A program made the position numbers and the translations under genes. The notes under the pieces are model-generated. The model did not search any database and was not told where the DNA came from. It saw only the letters and a program-made list of their open reading frames with translations. Shown here piece after piece: positions 53,854-62,591 of a stretch of 64,000 bases of DNA. Source of the stretch: Thermogemmatispora sp042408735 (lineage in GTDB: Bacteria; Chloroflexota; Ktedonobacteria; Ktedonobacterales; Ktedonobacteraceae); the NCBI RefSeq assembly GCF_042408735.1, contig NZ_JBHOQV010000070.1, positions 1-64,000 of the forward strand, in the 5' to 3' direction. Position 1 is the stretch's first letter, and each line of letters begins with the position of its first letter.

Positions 53854-53988
53854 AACCTCGACATAGGGAGAAGCTTGCCGGGTCGACTCAGGCCCAGGCA
53901 AGCCAGGCCGCGCTAGCAGCAGGCACTACCAACAGCGCGGGCACAACAGCACGGCGCGGAGGCGCAGTGAAAGAGAGGAAGAAGCACG

Positions 53989-54423
53989 ATGCGCGATTTT
54001 CTCGGGACCGGCTGGGCCTTCCCGATCCATATCGATGCCCACGGACGCATTGCTCTGGCGCGGCATGAGCGCGATATCGAGGAGGCCATACGCATTATCC
54101 TGCTGACCCCCAAAGGGCAGCGCGTCATGCGGCCTGAGTTTGGCTGCCAGATTCACGAGCTGCTCTTTGCCCCCAACAACGCCACCACCTGGGGCCTGGC
54201 CGCCTATTATGTCGAAGAAGCCCTGGGCATGTGGGAGCCACGCATTCGCCTCCTCAGCGTTGAGGCGCGCCCCGATCCCGGCGACCCGGGGCGCCTGCTC
54301 ATCGACATCGAATACGAAATCAAGGCCACCCATGATCGCCGCTCGCTGGTCTTCCCCTTCTACCGCATTCCTGGGGAGGGCGAAAGCGGCCTGGCGGAAG
54401 CGGTTGGCCAGAGGGAGGGCTAG
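53989..54423 (+). CDS. eCIS baseplate wedge protein (gp25/GPW family)
   Basis: A 144-residue GPW/gp25 protein. Visible are DFLGTGWAFPIHIDAHGRIALARHERDIEEAIRIILLTPKGQRVMRPEFGCQIHELLFAPNN, the conserved E-P-R-like region WEPRIRLLSVEAR and the closing beta segment. It starts sheath assembly from the baseplate. The next gene begins two bases after its stop, so the two are coupled. Confidence 0.93.
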   Translation: MRDFLGTGWAFPIHIDAHGRIALARHERDIEEAIRIILLTPKGQRVMRPEFGCQIHELLFAPNNATTWGLAAYYVEEALGMWEPRIRLLSVEARPDPGDPGRLLIDIEYEIKATHDRRSLVFPFYRIPGEGESGLAEAVGQREG

Positions 54424-54425
54424 CC

Positions 54426-56426
54426 ATGCCATTGCCTGCACCCAAGCTAGACGATCGCCACTTTCAGGACATCGTCGATCAGGCCAAGCTGCTCATTCCT
54501 CACTACTGCCGCGAGTGGACCGATCACAACGTGAGCGATCCAGGGGTGACCCTGATCGAACTTTTTGCCTGGATGACCGACATGTTGCTCTATCGGGTCA
54601 ACCAGGTCCCCGACAAGAATTACATCAAATTTCTCGAGCTGATCGGCATGCACCTGGAACCACCGAGGGCAGCAACGGCACCGATCACCTTCTATCTCTC
54701 CGCCGCGCAGTCGACGAGCGTCACCATTCCCGCTGATACCGAGGTCGCCACCGTGCGTACCGAGAGCAGCCCAGCCATCATCTTCACTACAGAGCAGCCG
54801 CTGACCATTCAGCCGCCGCGCCTGATCGACACCTTCACTCGCAACGCCAGCCAGGGCAGCAACTGGCTACGTCACAACCTGCCGCCGGAGGGAGCGCGTG
54901 GGCGCGAGAAGCGGGTCGCTCTCTTTCCCCAGAAGCCAGCCCCGGGCGATGCCTTTCTACTGGCTTTTGAAAACGATTTGAGCAATCACCTGCTGGCCCT
55001 GATAGTAGACTGCGAGCGAGCTGGGGGGGCCGGCGTCGATCCGAGCAAGCCGCCGCTGATCTGGCAGGTCTGGCAGGGGAGGGCCGCGCGCTGGGTGGGC
55101 TGCGAGCTGGAATATGACGGGACTGGGGGCTTCAACGAAAGCGGTGAGATCATTCTCCATCTGCCGGAAATGGCCCGCTCCGAGTTTGCAGGTGTGACCG
55201 GCTACTGGCTGCGCTGCCGGCTGACTGAAGCGCAAGGCGGACCAGGGTCCTATCAGGTCTCACCGGTCTTGCGCCGCCTGCGCGTCGAGGCCCGTGGGGG
55301 GACAGTCAGCGCGCGCCATGCCATTACCGTCAAAGAGGAGGTGCTCGGCATCAGCGATGGCACCCCAGGCCAGGTCTTCCGGCTTCAGCATACTCCTATT
55401 CTCGCCCTCGACCCCCAACAGGAATACCTGGTCTGCGAGCCGCCAGGCGGAAAGCCTCAGAGCTGGCACGAGGTCGAAGACTTTGCGGAATCCGGCCCGG
55501 AGGATCGTCATTTCACTCTGGATAAGCTCGACGGTACGCTCACGCTTGGGCCGGCTCTCCTGCAGCCCGATGGCACCGTCTACCGCTTTGGCTCCGTGCC
55601 TGAGAAGGGGAGCCTGCTGATCTTCAAGCGCTACCGCTACGGTGGAGGCGTGGTCGGAAACGTCGCCCGCGGCACGCTGACGGTTCTCAAGACGGCAATC
55701 CCCTACGTGGCTCACGTCACCAATCGCCTGGCCGCCGTCGGGGGACGCGATGCCCAGAGCCTGGAAGAGGCCAGGCTGCGGGCTCCTCAGAAGCTGCGCG
55801 CGCGCACACGAGCGGTAACCGCCGATGACTATGAGTACCTGGCCTGCCAGGTCCCCGGAGTAGCGCGTGCCTGCTGTCTGGCCCCCGGTGCCCAACCGGG
55901 AGAGCGGGGCGATCCGCGTCCGGGCCAGGTCTTCGTCATTATCCTGCCGCAGGTCGATCAGCCCGAAGGGGACCTGGCGCCCGAGCAACTGGCCCTCTCC
56001 GCCGAGCTGCGCAGCGCGGTCCTCTCTTACCTGCAGCCCCGGCGCCTGCTCGGTACCGCCCTCGAGATCCATCAGCCTCACTATGTGCGCGTCTCGATTC
56101 AGGCCGAGCTGCGCGTCCCTGAGCATAGCGACCCTGCCCTGATCGAAGCTGTCCAACAGGAGGCCCTGGCGGCCCTGCGACGCTACCTCAATCCCTATCT
56201 CGGGGGGCCTCGCGCCAACGGCTGGCCCTTCGGGCGCGCGCTCAACCGATCCGAGCTTTACGGTCTTCTGCAGCGTATTGAGCATGTGGAGTATGTAGAG
56301 AATCTGGTCATTAGCGTTGGTGAGGTGGGGGCGGCGGAGAAGCCCCTGGCGGGCAATCAGCAGACGGTGCGGATTCCCCGTCACGGTTTGATTTGTTCTG
56401 GCCAGCATCAAATCAAGGTGCGCTGA
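54426..56426 (+). CDS. eCIS baseplate-J protein (Pvc11-type)
   Basis: 666 residues. The family start LDDRHFQDIVDQAKLLIPHYCREWTDHNVSDPGVTLIELFAWMTDMLLYRVNQVPDKNYIKFLELIG is typical of putative baseplate assembly proteins. A central baseplate-J fold follows (about 380-600: NRLAAVGGRDAQSLEEARLRAPQKLRARTRAVTADDYEYLACQV). It forms the wedge ring with gp25. It lies between gp25 (two bases upstream) and the FHA-tail-I gene, whose start is five bases after this stop. Confidence 0.93.
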   Translation: MPLPAPKLDDRHFQDIVDQAKLLIPHYCREWTDHNVSDPGVTLIELFAWMTDMLLYRVNQVPDKNYIKFLELIGMHLEPPRAATAPITFYLSAAQSTSVTIPADTEVATVRTESSPAIIFTTEQPLTIQPPRLIDTFTRNASQGSNWLRHNLPPEGARGREKRVALFPQKPAPGDAFLLAFENDLSNHLLALIVDCERAGGAGVDPSKPPLIWQVWQGRAARWVGCELEYDGTGGFNESGEIILHLPEMARSEFAGVTGYWLRCRLTEAQGGPGSYQVSPVLRRLRVEARGGTVSARHAITVKEEVLGISDGTPGQVFRLQHTPILALDPQQEYLVCEPPGGKPQSWHEVEDFAESGPEDRHFTLDKLDGTLTLGPALLQPDGTVYRFGSVPEKGSLLIFKRYRYGGGVVGNVARGTLTVLKTAIPYVAHVTNRLAAVGGRDAQSLEEARLRAPQKLRARTRAVTADDYEYLACQVPGVARACCLAPGAQPGERGDPRPGQVFVIILPQVDQPEGDLAPEQLALSAELRSAVLSYLQPRRLLGTALEIHQPHYVRVSIQAELRVPEHSDPALIEAVQQEALAALRRYLNPYLGGPRANGWPFGRALNRSELYGLLQRIEHVEYVENLVISVGEVGAAEKPLAGNQQTVRIPRHGLICSGQHQIKVR

Positions 56427-56431
56427 AAAAG

Positions 56432-57451
56432 ATGGCTACGCCACAGCTTGTTGTCCGCCTGCAGGGTGAGATCATCAAAACGCTGCCGCTCACGACGCCG
56501 GTGCTGCGCATCGGGCGTGGGCCGGAGAGCGATCTGGTGCTCGATCATCAGATCATTTCGCGTCATCACGCTGAGCTGCGCCTGACGCCCCAGGGTTGCA
56601 TTCTGACGGACCTGGGCAGCTCGAACGGGACCCTGGTCGGTCAGCAGCGCTTGCTGCCGCATCAGCCCTACCTCCTGCGCGATGGGGCCAGTTTTCAGAT
56701 TGGCCCCTATCTGATCACCTACGAAGCGGAGGCGGGGACGGCCCCACGGCTGACGGCGCCGGCCCGGGAGGGTGCAACTCCCCGGGAGGGTGCAACTCCG
56801 GGGGCGGCCAGCTCCACAGAGAGAGAGCAGCGGCCCACAGGGGGGCAGCCCGCCGCTCCCCCGATGGCGGCCTCCACCCCTGCCAGGCCCGCCGTGCCTG
56901 TTGCTGGGTCGCAAGGCTCCCCGGTGAGGGCGGCACGTCCCGTCACGCCCGTGGCCACTCCGCCTCGACCGAGCATCGGTGGTCTCTACCTGCGCTATCT
57001 CCCCGACATTTATCAGGAGAGCGATTTTCTGCAGCGTTTCCTGCACATCTTTGAAGACATCTGGGAGCCGTTGGAGCAGCGCCAGGATCATATCGAGCTG
57101 TACTTTGATCCGCGCACCTGTCCCAAGAGCTTCTTGCCCTGGCTGGCGAGCTGGCTGGACATCCCTCTCAGTCCGCACTGGCCCGAGGCCCGGCAGCGAC
57201 GTTTGCTGGCCGAAGCCTGGGAACTCTATAGCTGGCGAGGTACTCTCTATGGACTCAAGCGCATGATCGAGGTCTGCACTGGTTTACAGCCTGACATCTT
57301 TGAGAAGCCGGATGAACCATTTATCTTTCATGTGCGTGTCAGGCTGGCCCCGGCGGCGGGTCACGAGATGGTTGATCGAGCCTTCCTTGAAGAGCTGATT
57401 CAGTTGCACAAGCCAGCGCATGCCGGGTACATACTGGAGGTGATTCCATGA
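56432..57451 (+). CDS. FHA domain fused to phage tail protein I-type baseplate protein
   Basis: 339 residues. Residues 1-95 are a complete FHA domain (TPVLRIGRGPESDLVLDHQIISRHHAELRL, then LTDLGSSNGTLVGQQRL) with the Gly-Arg, Ser, His and Asn-Gly of a phospho-Thr pocket. A Pro/Ala linker includes a perfect 18-base tandem duplication (56,763-56,798). The C-terminal 160 residues match the tail-protein-I/TIGR02242 family (YLRYLPDIYQESDFLQRFLHIFEDIWEPLEQRQDHIELYFDPRTCPKSFLPWLASWL), a baseplate component. The ATG at 56,432 is used. Its stop overlaps the kinase start by four bases. The FHA domain is absent from PVC and Afp baseplate proteins known to me and suggests phospho-regulation. Confidence 0.9.
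   Translation: MATPQLVVRLQGEIIKTLPLTTPVLRIGRGPESDLVLDHQIISRHHAELRLTPQGCILTDLGSSNGTLVGQQRLLPHQPYLLRDGASFQIGPYLITYEAEAGTAPRLTAPAREGATPREGATPGAASSTEREQRPTGGQPAAPPMAASTPARPAVPVAGSQGSPVRAARPVTPVATPPRPSIGGLYLRYLPDIYQESDFLQRFLHIFEDIWEPLEQRQDHIELYFDPRTCPKSFLPWLASWLDIPLSPHWPEARQRRLLAEAWELYSWRGTLYGLKRMIEVCTGLQPDIFEKPDEPFIFHVRVRLAPAAGHEMVDRAFLEELIQLHKPAHAGYILEVIP
56763..56798 (+). repeat. Perfect 2 x 18-base tandem duplication in the linker
   Basis: CCCGGGAGGGTGCAACTC occurs twice back to back within the FHA-tail-I gene. It adds six residues (REGATP) in frame and is probably a recent slippage event. Confidence 0.9.
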
Positions 57452-60400
57452 CCAATGAAGAGTACATAGGCCGGACTGTGGGGCAGTATCGAATAGAAGC
57501 GGTGCTGGGGGCGGGAGGAATGGGGCAGGTTTTTCGTGGTGTCCATCAGCTCCTGGAGCGCCCGGCGGCCATCAAGGTCATGCTGCCCAGTTTCGCGGCC
57601 CGTCCCGACTTTCGCGCGCGCTTTCTACAGGAGGCCAGGGCGGCGGCGGCCCTCCATCATCCCAACATTGTTGAGATCTACGACTACGGTGATGACAATG
57701 GCCTGCTCTACATGGTCATGGAATACATGGGGGACGGTGCGCTCAGTACCCTGCTCAAGCGGCAAGAAGGAAAGCGGTTACCGCTGCCGCAGGTGCTCAT
57801 ATTGGGCATCCAGGTCGCGCAGGGGTTAGCCGCGGCCCATGCGCTCCAGGTTGTCCACCGTGATATCAAGCCGGCTAATCTCCTGCTGAGGCGCCTGGCC
57901 GGCTCGGAGCCGGGAAGTGGGCGCTATCTGGTCAAGATCAGCGATTTCGGATTGGCGCGCCTGGTAGAGGGTGGGGTAGAGACAGTCACCGGCACGCCGA
58001 TGGGGACCCTGGCCTATATGTCGCCCGAGCAATGTCTTGGCACCAAGACCATTGATGGGCGCAGCGATCTCTATGCGCTGGGGGTCGTCTTATACGAGAT
58101 GCTCACCGGCTCTCTGCCTTTTCAGATCAGCGGCGTAGCCGACGCCATCTACAAGCATGTCAATGTCATGCCGCCGCGTCCGCGCGAGCTGCGACCTGAA
58201 CTCCCCTCTATTCTGGAAGAGATCGTGATGTGCTGCCTGGCCAAGAAGCCTGAGGAGCGCTTTGCCAACGGGCAAGCGCTGGCAAATGCCCTGCAGAACG
58301 TGCTGGGCGGCAGTGGTGAGGGAGAGGCGGCCTTCACCTCGGCCTCGGGACCAGGGTCGGGTCCAGCGAGCCTGCAGACGCGTACCACGCTGGAAGCGCC
58401 GCCCTCGCCGACAGCGCTGCCGGCTCCTCCCACGGTCTCCACCATGCCGGGCTACAGCGACGTGCCGCGGGTGCGCGTGATCGATGAGAACGGGCGCACG
58501 CTGCAGGTCGTCGAAGTCAGAGCGACGGGCATCATCGTAGGCCGGCAGGAGGGGAGCGATATCCTCCTGCTCTCGAAGCAGGTCTCGCGCCAGCACCTGC
58601 GCATCACCTGGGACGGTAAAGAGGTGCGGCTCCAGGATCTCGGGTCAAGCAACGGCACCCTCCTGGAGGGGGTGCGTCTCATGCCACAGGTCAGCCAGGT
58701 CTGGCAGGAGCGGCAGATGGTCCGCCTGGGGCCTTTCTGGCTGCGCCTGGAAGGTGCCAGTCCCCCGGCCACCATGCTCCGCTCCGATATGGCGGCGAGT
58801 CCCGTGCCCGGGGCCATGCGGCCCACCGGCATGGGAAGCAGCACCTATGCCAACTATGCCGGACCGACGGTCGCCAATACCGTGAACAGCCAGGGACCGA
58901 CCTCCCTGGCTGCAGAGCGCATTGGCCTGACGGTTGTCCCCAAGACCTTGACGCTGGTGCCTGGTCAGGCGGCCACCGTGCAGCTCACCCTGACCAATAT
59001 GGGGAGCACTGTCGACTGGTTCACGCCAACGGTCGAGGGAGTGCCTGCCGAATGGCTGCATGGGGTCGGGCAAGAAGTGCAGCTTAATCCGGGTATGCAG
59101 GAGACTGTCACCCTGACAATCAATGTGGCGCGCCGTCCGTCGCATCGGGCTGGCCGCTATAATGTCCTCATCCGGGCGCGCTCGCGCGAGCAGCCTCAGG
59201 AGTATAGCCAGACCGGCTGTGTCTGGACCGTGCAGCCTTTCCATGACGAGACCTTGCGCCTGGAGCCGCGCCGCGCCGCTGGTCGTGGCAGGGCTTCCTA
59301 TACCCTGGCGGTGACCAACAGTGGCAATGAGCCAGCGCGCTATCAACTGGAAGGCGAGGATGACGAACAGCGATTGCGCTACCTGTTCCGCGTGAATCCG
59401 CTGGAGCTGGAGGCGGGACGTGAGGCGCGGGTTGGGCTAACCGTGCAGGAGCGGCGGCGCCTCATAGGGCGCGAAGAGCGCATTCCCTTCCAGATCCATC
59501 TGAAGACCGTGGGAGAGCAGCGCAGTCAGAGCAGCGCCGGCGAGTTTGTCAACAGGGCGCTGTTGCCGCCCTGGATTGTACCAGCGCTGCTGGCAGTGAT
59601 TCTGATGGCGGGGGGGACGCTGGCCCTGGCACGGGGGCTGCTGCCGCTGCCCGGCAAGACCGGAACGGTCGTCTCTACGCCGACCCCCAATGTAGGGGCC
59701 ACCCTCACGGCCCTGGTGCAGACGGGGGCCAGCACTGCGACGGTGGCCGCCGTGAGCAGCCAGGCGACGGCTCAGGCCAACGCCACGGCGGCGGCCAACG
59801 CCACAATGCAGGCCAGCCAGAACGCCACGGCCACGGCGGCAGCCAGCGCTACTGCGGCCGCCCAGAGCAATCTGCCGCCTCCCCAGGCGCAGACCGTCAC
59901 TACCGTGCTCACGGGTCTGGCCGCTCCCATCGGCATGGAGTATGTAAAGGCCAGCGACCGCCTCTTCTTCGTCGAGTATGGAGGAAAGGTCTCGGTCTTG
60001 CTCAATGCCTCGGCGAGCAGTCCTGTCTACTCGGTCCTGGGCAGTGGCTACAGTCAGCTTGAAGACGTGGCCGTTGCTCCCGATGGGCAGACGCTCTATG
60101 TGAGCGAGCGCGGGGGAACGCTCTATCGCATCGATCTGGCGGTGGGGGCTAATCGCAGTCAGGCCAGCGTGGTGGCCTCCGGGCTGGCGGCCCCGCAACA
60201 GATCGCTCTTGACGGCAACGTGGCCTATCTGGCGCTCTTCAACGACAGCGGGTTCCCGGGCAGTGTCGTCAAAGTCGATCTGAGCAGCGGGACCGTGACA
60301 ACGGTCCTCTCCCATTTGCAGCATCCCATCGGCGTGGCAGTGGCCGCCGACCATCAGACGCTCTACGTGACCGAACAGCAGCCCGACGGGAGCGGAACCC

Positions 60401-60702
60401 TCAGCAAGTTCGATCTGGCCACGGGGACACGTACACAGCTCGTTCAGAGCCAGGGAGCCCCCTTCTTCTTCCTGCACTGGGCCAACAGCCAGCAGACAGC
60501 CCTGCTGGTGACAGAGCGCGTCCCCACCAATGAGATCTGGTATGTCAACCTGGCTGCGAATCCTGTCACGCGCTCGTCGGTGGCCCATCTTATTGCCGGG
60601 GCCAGTCCCTCCGATGTGGTGGTCGCGGCGTCGCAGCAGGGCCAGTCTTTTCCGATGCTGGTCTCCGCCGCCGGGATTGGTCAGATTCTGAGGCTGGCCT
60701 AG
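57448..60702 (+). CDS. Transmembrane Ser/Thr kinase with FHA domain and extracellular beta-propeller
   Basis: 1084 residues. The kinase domain (about 12-280) has AVLGAGGMGQVFRG, Lys near 41, VVHRDIKPANLLL near 137 and ISDFGLAR with GTPMGTLAYMSPEQ. An FHA domain follows near 358-430 (IVGRQEGSDILLLSKQVSRQHLRI, then LQDLGSSNGTLLEG). Two Ig-like regions span 490-700. A single TM helix (WIVPALLAVILMAGGTLALARGLL) lies near 710-731, followed by an Ala/Thr/Asn-rich stalk. A six-bladed-type propeller (818-1084, with VAVAPDGQTLYVSERGGTLYRIDL-like units) faces outside. The start overlaps the FHA-tail-I stop (ATGA), so kinase and baseplate protein are made together. It probably phosphorylates a component read by the FHA domains. 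Confidence 0.92.
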   Translation: MTNEEYIGRTVGQYRIEAVLGAGGMGQVFRGVHQLLERPAAIKVMLPSFAARPDFRARFLQEARAAAALHHPNIVEIYDYGDDNGLLYMVMEYMGDGALSTLLKRQEGKRLPLPQVLILGIQVAQGLAAAHALQVVHRDIKPANLLLRRLAGSEPGSGRYLVKISDFGLARLVEGGVETVTGTPMGTLAYMSPEQCLGTKTIDGRSDLYALGVVLYEMLTGSLPFQISGVADAIYKHVNVMPPRPRELRPELPSILEEIVMCCLAKKPEERFANGQALANALQNVLGGSGEGEAAFTSASGPGSGPASLQTRTTLEAPPSPTALPAPPTVSTMPGYSDVPRVRVIDENGRTLQVVEVRATGIIVGRQEGSDILLLSKQVSRQHLRITWDGKEVRLQDLGSSNGTLLEGVRLMPQVSQVWQERQMVRLGPFWLRLEGASPPATMLRSDMAASPVPGAMRPTGMGSSTYANYAGPTVANTVNSQGPTSLAAERIGLTVVPKTLTLVPGQAATVQLTLTNMGSTVDWFTPTVEGVPAEWLHGVGQEVQLNPGMQETVTLTINVARRPSHRAGRYNVLIRARSREQPQEYSQTGCVWTVQPFHDETLRLEPRRAAGRGRASYTLAVTNSGNEPARYQLEGEDDEQRLRYLFRVNPLELEAGREARVGLTVQERRRLIGREERIPFQIHLKTVGEQRSQSSAGEFVNRALLPPWIVPALLAVILMAGGTLALARGLLPLPGKTGTVVSTPTPNVGATLTALVQTGASTATVAAVSSQATAQANATAAANATMQASQNATATAAASATAAAQSNLPPPQAQTVTTVLTGLAAPIGMEYVKASDRLFFVEYGGKVSVLLNASASSPVYSVLGSGYSQLEDVAVAPDGQTLYVSERGGTLYRIDLAVGANRSQASVVASGLAAPQQIALDGNVAYLALFNDSGFPGSVVKVDLSSGTVTTVLSHLQHPIGVAVAADHQTLYVTEQQPDGSGTLSKFDLATGTRTQLVQSQGAPFFFLHWANSQQTALLVTERVPTNEIWYVNLAANPVTRSSVAHLIAGASPSDVVVAASQQGQSFPMLVSAAGIGQILRLA

Positions 60703-60724
60703 TAGGCTATGGGTAGGCTATGGG
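60703..60724. repeat. Tandem 11-base repeat after the kinase stop codon
   Basis: TAGGCTATGGG occurs twice in tandem starting directly after the stop codon. It lies in the short gap where the kinase gene and the BTAD regulator gene converge. No function is evident. Confidence 0.85.
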
Positions 60725-60826
60725 ACCGCCTGCCTGACTCTGGCCAGCTCATTCGCTTCAGGGAGGGGCTGAACGCCGCAGGGAAAGGGCGGGGGGAAGT
60801 GCCTTCGCTGTGGTCAGGGTGGGCGG

Positions 60827-62062
60827 TCAGCTCCTCTCGCGCATTGTAGAAGTAGTGGCTGGGGAGAGATGGGAGATCTTCATGATCTCCTCAAAGAGCT
60901 GCTGGGTCTCGGGCAGCGGCTCTATACCTAGCTCCTCCCGTAAAAGTTGGCGGCACTGCTCGTAGCAGCGTACGACCTCGCTGCGCCTGCCGCTGACGCC
61001 GTGGGCGCGCATGAGCTTGCGATAAGCTTCTTCATCGAAGCGATCGAGTGTGAGCAAGAGGCGAATCCAGGCCAGCGCGGTTTCGCTGCGACCCTCCTGC
61101 AGCTCATAGTCAGCCAGCCAGGCGCACATGCGGCGATAGGTTTGTGCCAGCTCCTCGCGTGGCAGAAATGACCACTCGGCGTAGAGGTCCTCCACGAGGA
61201 AGGGGCCGCGATAGAGCTTACAGGCCTCCTCGTAGCAGCGTGCCCTCTCCACCTGGTCCCTCGCCTGGTTGCCGGCGGCGAAGAGACGGCGGAACTCGCT
61301 GACATCTGTCCAGAAGCTGACGGCAGGATTGAGCAGGTAGCTCTGTCCCTTGTAGAGGATATAGCCACCGCCGGGCTGGGGCTGCTCCCCGTTCAGTGAG
61401 GCGCGTAAGGCGCTGACCGCGATCTGCAGCTTGTGCCGGCTGGCTTCGCGCTCCTCCTCGCTCCACAGCTCGGCCATCAGCGTATCGACGCTGGCCTGTT
61501 GCTGAGGCTGAGCCAGCAAATAGCGCAGGATGGCCTGCCCCTTGGTATTGCGACACAGCTCGACCAGCGGCCCCTCCGCGTCCCTACGTCTGACGGTAAA
61601 GCGGCCAAAGCAGGTGATATAGAGGGGAGGCAGCGTGCTCGCCGGCCCCGCTTCGGAAAGGGAAGGACAAGAGGAAGAAAGATAGCGGGGGTGAGTCTGC
61701 AGAGGAATGATGGCCGGTCCAGGCAAGCTTCCTCCGTGAGCGGGGGCAGTCACGAGGTCGTCTGCGGCGCGATCTGTACTGGGAACCTGAGTGGGCGTGT
61801 TCGCCACCAGCGGTGCGGCTGGTTCCTCCTGGAAGGCCTGGCGCTCCATAGTGGCAAGCTGAGCCTGCCAGGCCGCCCGCACCTCGACCACGTACCGCTT
61901 GGCTTCTCTCAGCAGTTGCTCTGCCTGTAGAATCTTTACCTCTAAAGACTGTAAATTTGATAAAAGTGTTTCTAAAACCGATTTATTTTCTGATGGCCAG
62001 GTTAGCCGGTCATCGATTCTCCCTTCTAGAGAGGCCGGTTCAGAGAAATTGTGAGTTGCCAT
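60827..62062 (-). CDS. BTAD/SARP-type transcriptional regulator
   Basis: 411 residues. The first 130 residues include a helical, coiled-coil-like part (LLSNLQSLEVKILQAEQLLREAKRYVVEVRAAW). A winged-helix region (PLYITCFGRFTVRRRD, then AILRYLLAQPQQQASVDTLMAELWSEEEREASRHKLQIAVSALRASL) follows. A bacterial transcriptional activator domain of TPR-like helices completes it (FRRLFAAGNQARDQVERARCYEEACKLYRGPFLVEDLYAEW, YRKLMRAHGVSGRRSEVVRCYEQC). The ATG at 62,062 has AGGAGG ten bases upstream; the frame extends to 62,149 without it. It converges with the eCIS kinase and diverges from the TIR-NACHT gene, so it may control either. No ATPase is fused to it. Confidence 0.85.
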   Translation of the reverse strand: MATHNFSEPASLEGRIDDRLTWPSENKSVLETLLSNLQSLEVKILQAEQLLREAKRYVVEVRAAWQAQLATMERQAFQEEPAAPLVANTPTQVPSTDRAADDLVTAPAHGGSLPGPAIIPLQTHPRYLSSSCPSLSEAGPASTLPPLYITCFGRFTVRRRDAEGPLVELCRNTKGQAILRYLLAQPQQQASVDTLMAELWSEEEREASRHKLQIAVSALRASLNGEQPQPGGGYILYKGQSYLLNPAVSFWTDVSEFRRLFAAGNQARDQVERARCYEEACKLYRGPFLVEDLYAEWSFLPREELAQTYRRMCAWLADYELQEGRSETALAWIRLLLTLDRFDEEAYRKLMRAHGVSGRRSEVVRCYEQCRQLLREELGIEPLPETQQLFEEIMKISHLSPATTSTMRERS

Positions 62063-62591
62063 CGTTTCCGGTCCTCCTGATAGTCTGCCTGTTCTCTGTA
62101 GAGAAAAACGTGAACGCTCCTCTCTTTTCGATGCCCGATTCGGCTTCACGATCCAGCCTTCGTCGGCCTCCGCTTGTGCTCATGCCTGGCGAGGTAATCC
62201 ACTGGCCGCCGATGAGCCGGAGCGCGATCGGATTGAGGCGAACGGGCGCGTCGGCCTCAGCAGACTTCGTGGTGGCTGGCCCGATCTCTGAGTAGGAGAG
62301 AGCAAGAGGAGCGGGTAGGGTCTGACCACGAGTTCGTCCCAGAAGGTAAAGGGAGAGCGTCTTGCAAGACATTCTTCCAGCAACAGCTTGAATAGGGCAA
62401 ACTTTCATCTCTCTAAAAACTGCTGAGCTTAGGGAAAGTGGCGCAGAGAGCAACAGGCCCCCTCAAAAGCTGTCTCATGCTAAGAAACGGAGGAACTTTT
62501 GATGATTGTGATTGAAGATGACAATTGAGAGCAAGCGTGTTATCATATCCCAGTACCTGACCCAGTTGATCCCTTGTGGGAGTAACGACAG
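62063..62591. other. Divergent control region between BTAD regulator and TIR-NACHT gene
   Basis: 529 bases without a convincing gene; a minus-strand frame of about 137 codons has no family-like features. It contains a 12-base palindrome GTCTTGCAAGAC at 62,359-62,370 and, near its right end, the promoter of the TIR-NACHT gene. The right-hand part is clearly richer in A and T than the flanking genes. Confidence 0.5.
62518..62546 (+). promoter_or_regulatory. Promoter of the TIR-NACHT gene
   Basis: ATGACA (-35, five of six positions) is followed after exactly 17 bases by TATCAT (-10). A TG one base before the -10 forms an extended -10 element. Transcription would begin near 62,553, about 40 bases before the ATG. 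Confidence 0.6.

Noticed and set aside
38989..60702. Locus as a type VI secretion system or an intact prophage
   Set aside because: There are no TssJ/L/M membrane-complex genes and no capsid, terminase or lysis genes; the AAA+ ATPase, DUF4255 and DUF4157 proteins point to eCIS.
62040..62453. Minus-strand frame of 137 codons between the regulator and TIR-NACHT genes
   Set aside because: It overlaps the start of the regulator, lacks family features, and has the composition of non-coding sequence.
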